Of a stretch of 64,000 nucleotides of DNA, positions 11,392 to 23,231 are shown in pieces. The translations under genes and the position numbers were made by a program. The notes beneath the pieces were generated by a model that saw nothing but the letters and a program-made list of their open reading frames with translations, made no database searches and was not told where the DNA came from. Source of the DNA: Psilocybe azurescens (lineage: Eukaryota > Basidiomycota > Agaricomycetes > Agaricales > Agrocybaceae). Numbering within the stretch: the first letter of the stretch is position 1; every line of letters begins with the position of its first letter. Where the stretch lies: NCBI GenBank assembly GCA_023853785.1, contig JAJIRX010000533.1, forward strand, positions 1 through 64,000. The letters are read 5' to 3'.

Positions 11392-12090
11392 TTACCCCCG
11401 TACTACACTCCTTATGCCTCAGAAGGAGTGAAGTCTATTACTTGTATGAGTTCATTAGTTTCTGTATGGTTCGCCTGTGGTGTTTGCGATTCCGGGCGTT
11501 GTCGGTGAAGAGGTCTAGGGCTTCAAATGTTGAAAGTGTTTGAGTGTAACGAGGCACGGCAGGTCGTTTACCTCGTAGATGTGAGTTGGCAGGGGTAGAA
11601 GAGGAAGAAGCAGCAGGGGTATTGATGAAAGACATGTTGCGTTGCTTTGGTAGTTGGAGGTATGGTTTAGAGGTAGAACGACTTGGCCTTTTTAACTACT
11701 TTGGCAATCAGTGGAAGGCGTCGATGGAGTTCTCGTTCGACCAGATTTAACTTGAGGCGTAGAGATCTGGCTTGGTAATGGGCAGATTTAGCAGCAGCTG
11801 GGCGGTAGTTTTGTTTTGCTGTCTCCTTCTGATCAATCGTTTCTTTGTATGCGGTGAGAATTTCTTTCGCAGCGTCTCAAGCTCTTCCACAGTCTGATCG
11901 GCCAAAGGGGTATCAAAGATTGGGGTTTCGAGTTGGTTTGTTTCGGAGTTTCGAGTGAAAGAAGAGGCGATCTACGTCGGAGGAGGCGAGGCATCAGGAT
12001 GGTCAGGATGATCAAAGTTTGTGTAGTTGGTGGTCTTTTTACAGCTTGTGACGTGTTCGGTAAGTCTGTAAGATTTCGTTACCGGTTTCT
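11392..12090 (-). other. Gypsy-1 3' region beyond the chromodomain
   Basis: Contains the end of pol in shifted frames (basic and Ser/Asn-rich tail after the chromodomain) and a purine tract (minus strand ACGGGGGTAA) next to the 3' LTR. No separate gene is recognised. Confidence 0.4.
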
Positions 12091-12495
12091 TCAAAGACCG
12101 GCCGGTTCCCATGTTGCTTCGGTGATCGGATAGTCCTTCCATTTGACGTAGTATTGGTATCCTCTTCCTCTTTTTCGATGTTTGAGAATTGTCTCTATTT
12201 CCCAATGTTCTTCTTCGTTTAATATCTCTGGTGGCGGTCGAATGAAATTGGGTCCATGTGTTTCAGTCTCGTGGTATGGATTAAGAAGTGTTGCATGGAA
12301 TACATCGTGAATGAGCCATCCTTTGGGGAGTTCCAGTCGATAAGTTAGGGGTCCTAAGACTTCTTTGATCTTGAAGGGTCCTTCTCGTTTTGGTGCCATT
12401 TTCTTGTGATAATTCGTCTGTAAATTTGTCGCTTCTAACCAAACTCTTTGTCCTTGGATGAACGGTGTGAAGTTCGAGTTTTTCCTTTCAGCCAT
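12091..12495 (-). pseudogene. pol: Gypsy-1 integrase C-terminus with chromodomain
   Basis: The frame begins with MAERKNSNFTPFIQGQRVWL, the GPY/F-like C-terminal integrase module (KREGPFKIKEVLGPLTYRLE). It ends with a chromodomain at about 12120-12250 on the minus strand: EEEHWEIETILKHRKR, YYVKWKDYP and ATWEPAGL. The aromatic residues W, Y and W, which can cage methyl-lysine, are present. In chromoviruses this domain steers integration to heterochromatin. Although its open frame is short, it is the natural continuation of the integrase segment upstream. Confidence 0.88.
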
Positions 12496-12589
12496 CCTTG
12501 TCCGGGCTAGTTCGTGGGCTGCTAGGGCTTCTTCTCGATCCTTTTGAAGATACTTCAGTCTTTCTTCTACTGAAGGAAACTTGGTGTGT

Positions 12590-13430
12590 TCAAATGCAGT
12601 GGGAATTCGCGATGGGGGAGTATCCGAGAATTAATTCGAATGGTGTTCTCTGTCTGTCCGCATGTCTTCGGTTATTGTGAGTGAATTCGAGGGTCCCAAG
12701 TCGTTCGTGCCAGTCTTCTGGGTGAGACGAGCAGTATATGGATAGATAGGCTTCGATCTCTTGGTTATATCGTTCTGTTGTTCCGTCTGTTTGAGGGTGA
12801 TAAGCAGTTGAAAATTTTGATTTTACTCCAAGGAGTTTCATTAGCTCTTTGAATGATTCAGCGGCAAATCTGGGGTCTCGATCTGATGTGAGGCTGTCTG
12901 GTAGTCCAAACCTTTTGTAGAGATTGTCCAGTAAGAGTTTGCCAGTCTTTTCGGCATCCAGTCCTTTCATTCAGCATGGAATAAGGATAAGTCCTTTTGT
13001 GTTCCCGTGATCGGTGATGCTTAGAATCGCATCAAATTCAACTTCTCCTTGCTTGTCCAGGATTGGTGGAAGGTCTGTAAGGAAGTCCATAGCACTGTCT
13101 GCAAAGGGTCGGGCTGACTTTGGTCCAGGTATTGGTATGAATGATGGGTTAGAGGGATGTCGATTTATTTTGAACTGTTGGCAGGCGGCACATCCTTTTA
13201 CCGTATTGCTTGACAAATGATCGTAATCCTGGCCACCAGTAGTGTTGTTTTACCGAATTGAATGTTTCTAATTCTCCAGGGTGTCCAGCTGAGATAGGGT
13301 CGTGATATGATTTGACTATGTCTTTCCGTAGGGTTTGATCTTTTGGAATGTAGGCTCGTCCTTGGTAGTATAAGATAGTTTTGCCGTTCACGTTCTCTGT
13401 TTTCCATTCTCTGAGGTCGTGGTCGTGCAT
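12590..13430 (-). pseudogene. pol: Gypsy-1 integrase zinc finger and catalytic core
   Basis: Three overlapping frames together give one integrase. The HHCC finger (ISAGHPGELETF, YWWPGLRSFVKQYG, CAACQQFK) lies at about 13150-13330. The first catalytic Asp is in FADSAMDFL near 13100. The second is in TSDRDPRFA near 12880 and the Glu in TTERYNQE near 12780. Frames break near 13200 and 12970. Integrase joins the cDNA ends to host DNA and makes the 5-bp duplication that is seen here. Confidence 0.85.
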
Positions 13431-13527
13431 TTGGTGGTCCTCCTTCTAATAGGGTTTTCATTGCTTCTGCTGCGTTGTGGTCCAGTTCATTCACATTGGC
13501 AATTCTTTCCTGTAACTCGGGCGTCGA

Positions 13528-14497
13528 TTAAGTCGATGAAAAGCTTTTCTGGAAGTAAGGTGATATTTTCATTGTCATGGTCTTCTTCTGGGGTGAAATC
13601 GGGGGCGTCTTGAAAGGGTATCGGATTGAATCATTTTGTTTCCAGGTAGATGTACCAACTTCAGATTGAATTCTGAGACATACAGAGACCAGCGCGCCCT
13701 GTCGCCGGTTTAGATTTTGGGCTGATCTGAAATATGTCAAATTCTTGTGATCTGAATATACCGTAGTCGTGTGTTCTGATCCTTGGATGTAGTGTCTCCA
13801 TTCCTGTAATGATCTGATTATTCCCAGTAATTCCCTGTCGTAGATTTCGTAGTTTCTTTCGGTTGGAGAGAACGTTCTTGATATAAATGCGCATGGGTGT
13901 CTTTCGCCATTTCCGTCCAGTTGAGTAAGGACTGCTCCGGAGGCATATTTTGAAGCGTCAGATTCAATTTGAAATGGTTTGGCAGGGTCGGGCATCAAGA
14001 GTACCGGTTCTTCCGTGAATCGTTTCTTCAGTTCATCAAAGGCAGCTTGAGTTGTGTCATTCCATAGAAATCCTTTGTCTTTCTTCAGGAGTTCATTTAG
14101 AGGTTGAGCTACTTCAGAGAATTTCCGGATGAATTTTCGGTAGAAGTTCCCAAAGCCCAGGAACGATCGGACTTGTTTGAGAGTAGTAGGTGCTGGCCAG
14201 TCTTGAATTCCTTTGAGTTTTGTTGGATCCATAGAGATTTTTCCTGCTTCAACAATCATTCCAAGATATTCCACTTTTCCTTGAGCAAAAGAGCATTTTT
14301 CCGGTTTGAGATAGAGATCGTTTTCGGAGTCGTTGTAGAACCATTTTGGTGTATTTTTCCAATTCCCCTTGATCTTTTGCAAAGATTAGAATGTCGTCCA
14401 TATAGATGATTACGAAGTATTGTGATATCATGTCTTCAAAGATTGAGTCCATCATGGATTGGAAGGTTGCTGGGGAATTGCACATGCCAAAGAACAT
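13528..14497 (-). pseudogene. pol: Gypsy-1 reverse transcriptase C-terminal half and RNase H
   Basis: 14249-14497 contains the RT active site [10 protein letters not shown]. The next frame (from 14382) contains [19 protein letters not shown], the thumb and connection, and [16 protein letters not shown]. RNase H follows with [17 protein letters not shown] and [20 protein letters not shown]. Frames change near 14340 and again near 13690, after the conserved NLNRRQ. The order and motifs are those of Metaviridae Pol. Confidence 0.88.
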
Positions 14498-14584
14498 TAC
14501 AGTTGGTTCGAAAAGTCCTCGGTTGGTTTTGAATGCTGCTTTCCATTGATCACCTTCTTTTATCCTGATGTTGTTGTAGCCCCA

Positions 14585-15600
14585 TCAGATATCTAGTTTG
14601 GTGAAGAATTTTGCGCCTTTCAATTTGTCCATAAGTTCCGTAATCCGTGGTAGTGGGTAAGCGTTCTTGATCGTCCAGTCGTTCAGATACCTGTAGTCTT
14701 GACAAGGTCTAAGCTTTCCATCTTTCTTTGATACAAAGAAGAAGGGAGATGCCATAGGTGATTCTGAGGGTCGAATGTATCCTTTGTCCAATTGTTCCTT
14801 TGTCCAGGTGTCCAGTTCTGTTTGTTCTGCCGGTGTGATAATGTATGCCTTGAATTTCTTTGGTATGAATCCTTCTTTTAACTCAATTTTATGGTCCCAT
14901 GGTCTTGGTTCCGGGAATCGGTCTGCCGCTTGTTTATCGAAAAGGTCCATATATGATTGATATTCTGGGGGAACGATTTCATGGAGAGGTCTTGTCGGTT
15001 TCTCTGGTTCATATTGTTGGGCCAGCATCTGTGAGGTCGTGATTTTGGTGTTAAGCCAAGTTTCTTTTATTTCGTCTTCGTTTGCATCCCCGATATATCG
15101 GATGACTAACGATTCGAATTCCTCCAATGGGTGGGTAGTCTCGATTGTTGGTGTTCGTTCGTCCGTTTCTTCTTCAATGGTGGTCTGATTTATCATAGGC
15201 CCTTGACGTGGTTTCCAAGTTATCTGTCCGTTCTGCCAGTTGATTCCTGGATTCTTTTCCTGTAGCCAAGGGAATCCTAAAATAATTTTCTGTTTTCCTA
15301 GCCCAGAGACCAGTAATTGTTCCCGATGGTTCCGGTTTCCAACCTTTAGGTCCAGGTCTACAAATGACGAGATGGTTCCTTTCTTGTTCGGGGTTCCGTC
15401 TCACGTTATAAACCCGGATCGGTTTTTCCAAGGGTTGGGTTCTGAGTCCAAGTTTTTGTGCATAGTTCTGGTCAATGAATTTCCCTCCTGCTCCTGAGTC
15501 TAAGAGTGCAGAGGTTTGACGATTTGTGAGCCATTCTGTTTCTTGGTGGGGAATGAAACTGGTAAAAGCATAGTTTTATTCTCGATTGTTGCCGTAAGTA
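14585..15600 (-). pseudogene. pol: Gypsy-1 protease and reverse transcriptase N-terminal half
   Basis: An aspartic protease DSG motif (LLDSGAGGKFIDQ) lies near 15490 in a frame that shifts downstream. The RT frame 14585-15196 has the typical entry [34 protein letters not shown] and [18 protein letters not shown]. It stops at TGA (14585-14587, plus strand tca), where the family has Arg (KLDI-R-WGYNN). The codon is explained by a single CGA to TGA change. After the stop the frame continues intact to NNIRI and the YMDD box. Confidence 0.88.
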
Positions 15601-15651
15601 CAGATTGTATCTTCAGATAAGGAGAGACAGACATCGTCCTGTTTCTCCACT

Positions 15652-16590
15652 TTAAAAATCCTTTTCTTCTTTCTCTTCAAATCCTGTTTTAACCATGAGG
15701 TCTGCAAGTTCATCTTTTTCGTCCTTGTTCAGGCTCCTGATATGGGCATGGAGTTCCTTTGGGGTCCACTTCTTGCTGGGTTGTCCTTGGGTTCTGTTCT
15801 GGTTTGTTGGTCCTTTCTGTGGGCAATCTCTGGATAGATGTCCTCGTTGTTTGCACCTGAAACAGGCGCCTTTCCTGATTAATTCAGCTTGTTCTTCGGC
15901 TGTCATGGCGCTTACGTCCATCCTGTTTGGGTCGTAGTTCCTGTTGTTCCTTGGGAAATTGTTCCAGCGTGGCATCCTCCTGCGTTCTTCTGGTTCTTCT
16001 CTAAAGACCTTGGCCAGTCTGTAGTTGGTGTCAAATGTTGTTGCTTTTTTGTACCAGCCTTGGATTGTTCTTGGAAGGTCTTCGGAGTACAGGATCCTGT
16101 CGGCAAGTTGAGGCGTGATGCATTTTTGGAATAATCCTATGAGATGGGCATGGTCTGATTCCGTTTCTGTTCCTAGGTTGGCTTGTCCTACCAACAACTT
16201 GAATTTGTTGATGATGTCTTCCACCCTTTCGTTGGGTTTTTGCCTAAGTCGTTTTATGTCGTTCATGGCTGATCTGGTTTCATCCACTGGAGTGAATGCG
16301 TCATGGAATTTTTCGAGAAATGTTCCGAGGGTGTCCCATTCGAGGGTTTGGTTGGGACTAGTTCCTTTCGTCCTCGAGGTCAAGTACTGTTCCTTCCATA
16401 GTTTTGCTCCTCCTTCCATGCAAAATGATAAAATGAAGGCAATTTTCTTCTTGTCTGTGTTGTAGACGTCATCGTTTATGTCCATGTAGAGGTAGCAGTC
16501 TTGCATGAAAGACCTGGATTTTGTCCTGTCTCCATCAAATACGGTGGGTTTGTTGATCGAGATTTCTTTCTTTCCGTTTGTTTCAACCAT
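15652..16590 (-). CDS. gag: Gypsy-1 Gag polyprotein
   Basis: This 312-residue frame is uninterrupted. Residues 1-200 or so match the Retrotrans_gag helical domain (FDGDRTKSRSFMQDCYLYM, FLEKFHDAFTP, RVEDIINKFKLLVGQ). A CCHC zinc knuckle follows near residue 250 (CFRCKQRGHLSRDC). The ATG at 16590 gives MVETNGKKEIS; the same frame stays open further upstream, so the true start could be earlier. Gag builds the particle and binds the element RNA. It aligns by eye with the Gypsy-2 Gag (VDTPKTRELSLNKP...) but is clearly a different subfamily. Confidence 0.9.
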   Translation of the reverse strand: MVETNGKKEISINKPTVFDGDRTKSRSFMQDCYLYMDINDDVYNTDKKKIAFILSFCMEGGAKLWKEQYLTSRTKGTSPNQTLEWDTLGTFLEKFHDAFTPVDETRSAMNDIKRLRQKPNERVEDIINKFKLLVGQANLGTETESDHAHLIGLFQKCITPQLADRILYSEDLPRTIQGWYKKATTFDTNYRLAKVFREEPEERRRMPRWNNFPRNNRNYDPNRMDVSAMTAEEQAELIRKGACFRCKQRGHLSRDCPQKGPTNQNRTQGQPSKKWTPKELHAHIRSLNKDEKDELADLMVKTGFEEKEEKDF

Positions 16591-16844
16591 GTCTGTGTCT
16601 TGTTGTTCTTCTTGGTCTATCGCCAGAGTTGATAATAAGCCGTATAGCGAGTTCGATAGGTCTTCGTTGCCTAGGTTGATATCTTCAGAGCTTTGTCTGG
16701 ACGGGTTCGGTGTCTGCCAATTTCGTGTCGGGGTTCCTTCTTCTGAGCTGTCAGTAGCGGGAATTCCGGCTTTTCGGTGGTGCTGTGTTTCGTTTCGGGT
16801 TTCAGAGGTCTCGTCTGCTGGGGAGCAGGCGAGATTCGTAGATG

Positions 16845-16855
16845 AGCTAGTTCTT
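16845..16855 (-). promoter_or_regulatory. Gypsy-1 self-priming-type primer-binding site
   Basis: Just inside the 5' LTR, on the element strand, is AAGAACTAGCT. It is exactly complementary over 11 nt to AGCTAGTTCTT within the same LTR (plus-strand positions 16963-16973), which starts about 33 nt after a TATA-like box (16999-17006). This matches the Tf1/sushi self-priming arrangement and not a tRNA 3'-end primer. Confidence 0.7.
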
Positions 16856-16856
16856 T

Positions 16857-17331
16857 TGTTACAACTTCAAGCTTATATTCACGTGCGTGGATAAAGCCGA
16901 CAGTCAAGTAGTCAAGAACAGCAAGTTCCAAGCGGTGTCAAGTAAGAGGAGGTTAGATTCTCAAGAACTAGCTAAAGAATACAATGGATCCTTCCTAGTA
17001 TAAATACTATGAACTGTACAGCAAGTTGAAACGAGTTTGAATGTTCATCAGCAGATGTATATAAGAATAGAGGAAACAGATCAATTGTTCATCGAAAGAT
17101 GTATCATAAAAGATGGAAGTGAAAGGAAACAGATCAAACGTTCATCAAAAGATGTATCATAAAAGATGGAAGTGAAAGTCCATCAGAGATATGATGGAGT
17201 TTCATAGAATGATAGAAAACAAAGTTCATCAGAGCAGATGATGCTGTATCAATGATGTGAAGGATGACAAAGAAAAGGAAAAGAAAAGAAAAGAAAAGAG
17301 AAAGGGAAAAGAAAAAAGACTTGTCGTAACA
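16857..17331 (-). repeat. 5' LTR of Gypsy-1
   Basis: 475 bp, one mismatch to the 3' LTR. On the element strand it holds a TATA-like TATTTATA followed by the putative transcript start near AGCTAGTTCTT. Target duplication GTAAT follows at 17332. Confidence 0.95.
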
Positions 17332-18277
17332 GTAATGAGCAAAAATGTCTAATTGGGCATTATATGGCGCAGATCTTTTGATAGGCATATGCAATGAGTA
17401 CAGCTGAACAGCATGCAAACCAATGGCGCATGCTTTGAAACTATATCCACAGGTACAATGAAAAACACATATAAATGGAGAGTATAAGGCAGGTTCCTGC
17501 AGACATGGAACGATGCAATTCAATGGCGTCTGACTGCTCAATACGAAATCAATAGCTGACATGGAAGAGTTGACCGACGATAGCATGGCAGTAACCATAT
17601 GCGAGTGCACTGGCACTTTCTGTAGATAAAAAGCGTAAGTGCCATCATGCACGGTGCTTATTACAGTAACAACTGCAGATGCAGTAAGAAGTACTACATG
17701 ATACAAAGACAGTAAGCTGAATCGCCGGAATAAAAAAAAGAGAAGTAGAAATGACAAACACACATAGAGCCAAAGCAACAGCAGCGAAAAGCAGGGAAGA
17801 ACAATAGCAGAGGTGCATGTAGGTACCTCGTATGTCAAATGTTAGACAGATATAAAGAGCTGAGATCATATGAACAACACACACCACTTAGTCTTATATA
17901 CTCAGGTTTTGGTGTAGAAATCAAGGAGACGGAACCAGTAAGCATAAAATGTCAGACAATAAAGATCAACATCTGGGCATAGGATGTGGAAATGACAACG
18001 AGTGATACCAGCTAAGTGCATTGATCAATATTGAGTGGAGCTGAATTCAATCATTTAAAAAAAAAAAATAGGAACAAAAAAAAAAAAAAAAACAATTGAA
18101 ATAAATTGTAAATGACTGAAGAGAAAAGCAGAGCAATACATAAATAGCCAAGGCAATCAAACTATGGTAAGGACGATGCGAAGATACGGAGAAATGAAGA
18201 GGAAAAAAAATCTAGGAGGGTCTGTGTATAATCTAATCTATGGTCTATGGAAGTCTACAAAAAGTGCACAATGTTAT
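17332..18277 (-). other. Exon-like fragment and AT-rich spacer
   Basis: On the minus strand 17340-17640 is exon-like (VPVHSHMVTAMLSSVNSSMS, then FHCTCGYSFKACAIGLHAVQ, a SWIM-like CxC...H arrangement). A plausible 3' splice site (TTTATCTACAG) precedes it. It would have continued into 10916 before Gypsy-1 inserted. 17900-18277 is AT-rich with poly-A runs and shows no gene. The SWIM reading is tentative. Confidence 0.3.
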
Positions 18278-21200
18278 CTAAGCATATTCCTCCTCTTTGA
18301 CATCAGAAAAATTGTCGGCATATTCAGTGGCAAATAGAATGGCAAAGATAATATTCGTGGACAGATAGAACACCTTATCTTTCTCATATTGAGTCATGGT
18401 GTAAGTAACCACTACAAAGGAGTTTGGAGGAATTTCACCATGCCACAGCAGCAGAGTCTCGGCTATGCAGTCAAGGTCGTTTTTAAAGTTAAACAGATAA
18501 TCACAAGAATCATAAACAGGAACTATGCATGGTACAGATCAGAGTTCAACATGTAAATTTGTAGATATAAGCGGAAAGTCTTACTGGTGTCATTAGTGTC
18601 CAACAGGGACTTGAAACCCGTATTAGCCTTGATAATCCTGGTGCTAGCCATCCATTTAGTTTCAGGTTGGTCAGACAATATACCAGGATACCTAGGCTGC
18701 TTAATGGGAGAAACAGAGTCAGCGATCGGCTGTATGCAATACTATTAACGAGAAAGCACTGTAAAGGCTATCAAGGACAAGAGGAGCACTTACCCTTTGA
18801 TCCCATAGTTCCAAAAGATAAAACACCATCACAAATCTGAGCAACCATCACTTTGTGACCAAAAACCATACAAGCAAAACCCGCAAAATGCTCCCACTCC
18901 TGGTGGTGGTAGTGACCAGTAAGGTATTTGTTACGAAGGGCATGTAGAGATGGTTCCAGAATACAAGAATCGCGAGAAAGAAGGGGACTCAAGCAGACAG
19001 CGGTAACATTATCGCACTGAAGGATGGCACGTTTATGATCATTTGAGGTGTACAAAATGTTGACATCAAGAGGAGATACTCGAGAAGGGTTGATAAAATT
19101 CTTGTGTTGCTGGAAAGTGACAGCACGATAAGCATTACTGCGAAAAGGAGCAAAAAAAAAAAAAAACATCAACATAAGACATTTGTACAAAAATGGAAGA
19201 CTTACTCATAGTCCAGGTTTGGGCATTGATCAGCCCAATGTTCAAAGTTGACTAAAGACATTGGAGCACTAACAGCAGCTGTGTTCCATGTTCGCAAAAT
19301 ACCATGTCTGAAACACCTCAAAATGAATACAACAGATACAATAAAGAAAGACAGCAGGAAAATAGGTACCGAAGATTAGGCAAGCCCTCATAAGATAGGC
19401 ATCACTACTATCCAGCACCTTATGTAATCGTATTACTAAGTGCCAAGAGCGCCAAATCTGCAAGTCAGAATTTTGAAAAAAGTTATAAGGTCAGAATTTC
19501 ATGCAGGAAGTTACTACAAAGGGGCTGGCATATCAATTTGAGCCTGTTGTACATGTGTGAGCATGATGGGAGGTAATGTGCGATGTCCGTGGTATCTTTT
19601 GTTGACCCCGCAGTAGATTGAACCCTTACATCAAGGCAAAGCCACACTCCTCTGTGGTGTGCTAACCTGCCTGGAGTGTCACATGATGCTTATATAAGCG
19701 GCCAATTTTTCAGTGGTCAGAAATCTGAAAACCTTGCAATTGAGTGGGAATGTGTTTGGAAGACATTGGGGACTTCAAAGAAAATTCAAAATCTGTAAGC
19801 CCTACTACTTGACAAGGGAAAGTATTTTATAGATATGAAACCTGAGAGTGATACCAATGCATCCTAACTACACTTCCCTGGTCTCCAAATGCAGAATATA
19901 TGTGTTGTGGAAACAGAGAAGGGAGAGCAAAATGGTCAGTTTTTGCTTACATAAACAGGTGTTGAATAGTAGTGACACCTATCTTATGTGTTGTTTAAAG
20001 GTTGTCCTGCAATTCCTTGATCTTGGTGACCTCACATTTATTAGGTAAGGTGCTAGAATGACAAGAGCAAGCCATTACAAAAGGGCAAAGTAAAGACGAT
20101 GAGATATAAAAGTCACTCATGTAACTTTAAATTTCATTGTATCTTCGAGAAACTTGGTGCTGCTGCCCAACATATTGGTAGTGGGACGAGAGGGCACAAC
20201 ATCCTTGAAGGCTCTGCGAATAGGTGTTGGCATAACAGGAGGCTCGAGTGCAGATGCGACAGGTGCAGAAGCGCTCAAGTTGCCAACCACAGAATCGGCA
20301 TCAGTGCACAGCATATTGATGGTGCCATTGCTGTGGAATAGAAGTTAGCGATGTAATACATATAATACATTCAGGAACAAGAACATATTAATCGACACAC
20401 GTAAAATCAGAGGTCATATCGGCAGGCAAATCCATAACCATTGCTTCATCATCCGAACCTGCGATGTCAGCTGTCGAAGATGACTGACCTGTGGAGAGCG
20501 TTGATGTTCTCTATCAACAAACTCACGATGACTTCGCCTTAATGGCCTCCCTGATAACACACAACAGAGTTAAAGACAGACATCAGACACATTAGATGAG
20601 CAAGATATACAACAGGGGAACAACTTCATCTCGATGGATGAGATCACCGTCAGGAAGTATGACATGTTTGACCTTCCCTTTGCCTTTCTTCTCCCTGCGA
20701 GTAAGCAATAAATAACATGTTAGATAATCAAATGAAATCACGAAGTTTTGATGACCACGGGCGATGCTAAGAAGGGGTTGTCGCTATCATCTTCGACCTC
20801 AAGGAGCTGAGAGGAAACTTCCAACTTAAGCGGTGACACAGAGAGACTAGAAAAAGTAAGAATGAGCAGTGAGGATAAAATATAAGAGACACCTACTCTA
20901 GGGCAACATCATTTTTAGCTTTACTTTTCTTCGAAGAGATGGGAACGGATCTAGATTGAACAGTTCATTTAGTAATCAAATGCAGGGCGAAATAGACATG
21001 TCAATGACATACACATTGTGGTCCTCATTGTCATACAACTTGTCAGGAGAAGGCTCTTTTTAACAACGATTTCAGGCATCTGGACATCAGCTTTAGCAGC
21101 ACAACCATTACAGACGGTACACACAACCTCAGATTTGGCATTCAATCAACCGGAGGACTTGTGATTGGAAGTTTTACCCCTTTTAATGTAAACATGAATG

Positions 21201-21930
21201 TTGTATGTCACAAATGAAGTAGGAATACTCACCCCAGACTCGCTGCTTTGACAACCTCAACACTGGAGTCATCAACGATGATCGTGTTTGCCATATCTTG
21301 TTTGAAATGAGCATCAGCACTAAAACATAAGAAAAAAGAAAATAATCAACTGAATAAATATTGGGGAAAAAAAAAAAAAACAATTACGCATGATTGACGA
21401 CCTTGATGATCTCAACGTCGGATGAGTCATCTTCATTGTCAGCAGCAGGAGCTGTGTTGGCAACCATATTGTTAGTAGTTTTTGATGTCCCCATACGACT
21501 CTTCTTAGGAGGGGGAGATTTGATATGGCAAGTCATTGTCAGAAGAAACTACGGCAGCATCTTCCAGGACATGTTTCTTGTTAATTCCACTCACAGAGCG
21601 TAGTCTGCATAGTCAATACATTGGCCTTCAGTGCAGAGGCAGGTGCAGGATCAACATCAGCTCGAACAGCCTTCTTGGGGGTTGCAGCAACGCTCTGAAT
21701 GAGTTCTTCATTGTCAGATGCAGAGAGCAAGCTGTCTTCATTGTCCACAATATCGTCGACACCAGTCTGCACTTTATCAACAACTTTTACAATTTTAGAG
21801 GTGGAATTCCCTGCAAATGCACAAGAACCGACAGCACTGCTCAATTGACATAAGTGAGACATTGATGACAATCAGAGCAAGTCTAAACAGTGACTTACGG
21901 AGAACCAACAACAGAGGACTCATGCGTCAT
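18278..21930 (-). CDS. Intron-rich conserved hypothetical gene with a disordered nuclear-type N-terminus
   Basis: I do not know a name for this gene. Reading the minus strand with GT..AG introns gives a coherent protein. Its stop is TAG at 18278-18280 after SDVKEEEYA. Exons upstream include DSCDYLFNFKNDLDCIAETL (about 18400-18510), SPIKQPRYPGILSDQPETKW (about 18590-18740), YHHQEWEHFAGFACMVFGHK (about 18800-19130), RHGILRTWNTAAVSAPMSLV (about 19205-19310) and WRSWHLVIRLHKVLDSSDAY (about 19370-19460). 19490-20050 shows no clear exon. Exons at 20110-21870 are Ser/Asp-rich with basic stretches (ISPPPKKSRMG, EDDSSDVEIIKVV), suggesting a nuclear protein. The likely start is near 21871 or 21930. Exact exon borders are not resolved, and its structure resembles unnamed basidiomycete families often found near transposons. 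Confidence 0.45.
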
Positions 21931-23053
21931 GTGAACAGCGACACAGCAAACCTTTGAAATGGAAGTAGAGTTAGGATTGATTGAAACCATGGTGCACGAT
22001 ATATAAAAAGACAAAGAGAAGCTAAGAATCCAGCAAGACAGAGAAAGTTCAATGCAAGGAATGCTTTGAGGTCTGACTTAATGCAACATTGACAGAGGTT
22101 TATATATGTTTTCCAAGGCCATGCAAACCGTTGAAAAAACGAGACAAGTTCAACAACCAAGCCAGATAGGATAGACACAAGCTGACGGACAACACAAAGA
22201 ACAATATCTGTCAGAGTCCATGGAGTACACACAGAACACTGTCCCTGATATCAGCTGAAAAAAAAAAAAAAAAAAAAAAACGTATATGAGCCTCTAAAAC
22301 ACAAAAGCATATTAAGCAGATAGTTACAGATCCGGATTCAAAGTTAACAGAGCAATTGACAGTAAATTGGAAGCTAGGATATCCTAAGCGGCTAAAACAA
22401 AGGAGCTAAAAAAAAGGTGAAACACACCATAAAGGCGACAAAGCAACAAACTGTGAAGCACTGCAGATATTGATGCATGGAAACTGCAACAGAAAAACCG
22501 AGGAGCACCCAAAGCATTAAAATTTCTGATGTGAAAATGGTGACTGTCAAAGCAGGTTCGTCAGTACACGAAATACGGCATCATAAAATATATGGACTAC
22601 AATATCACCTTAAACCATCAATCAAAAACATACAAGGAGATAAAAGTGGATACAAGGAGAGAAAACAACACAGTAAAAGATGTGAAGACTGTACCAAATA
22701 TAAAGGAAACTGTTTATTCAAATCACGAATATATGAGCAGAGTGGCCATGAAAAAGAAAAAGAACATGCACAAGAGCACAATATGAAGTCACATGCTGCA
22801 TACTGACAATGTCAAAGCAAAAGGCAACATGAACTGAGTGAAAACAAACTAGTCTTAAAGGAGAGAACAGAATGAAAACAAAAATAATGGAGCAGAGAAA
22901 CATACGAGCATTCTGATGTGATCAAAGAAAGGAGCACAAAAGTCCGAAACCAACGTCGGACAGTTGAAGAGATGAAAGGGAAGTAAACAGAAAAGAAAAA
23001 GGCAAAAAATGGGACAGGAAGGAGACAAAAAAAAAAAGGGATAGCTCCGATCA
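21931..23053. other. Intergenic region between two divergent genes
   Basis: About 1.1 kb of AT-rich sequence with a poly-A run (22258-22280). No ORF with recognisable domains. It may hold the promoters of the leftward gene and the rightward gene at 23232. Confidence 0.4.
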
Positions 23054-23231
23054 ATGTATCGACTCATTGCATGCCCGAGGACATGTCAAAGCCAACAAAC
23101 TAACATACATCTCTTTTTTAAAAAAATTAATAATGAGTTTATAAGTTCAGTCAACCATAAAAGTGAAGAGCGCCATCTGGGAACACCACAAAGACCATCC
23201 AAGGATACGAATACCCTCACTCTTCCAAATG

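Larger units (their letters stand above)
10917..17331 (-). mobile_element. Ty3/gypsy chromovirus, full length (Gypsy-1)
   Basis: LTRs at 10917-11391 and 16857-17331 are both 475 bp and differ by one base (t at 11051, c at 16991). The target duplication GTAAT is perfect (10912-10916 and 17332-17336). On the minus strand the order is gag, protease, RT, RNase H, integrase, chromodomain, as in chromoviruses (Metaviridae). The element is very young by LTR identity but carries an internal stop in RT and several frameshifts. Confidence 0.96.

Noticed and set aside
10917..17331. tRNA-primed reverse transcription for Gypsy-1
   Set aside because: The site after the LTR has no TGG start that would pair with a tRNA CCA end, whereas an exact 11-nt match to its own LTR exists.
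21927..22232. Minus-strand hydrophobic frame of 101 residues
   Set aside because: It lies in the AT-rich spacer upstream of the gene starting near 21900, with no domain and biased composition.
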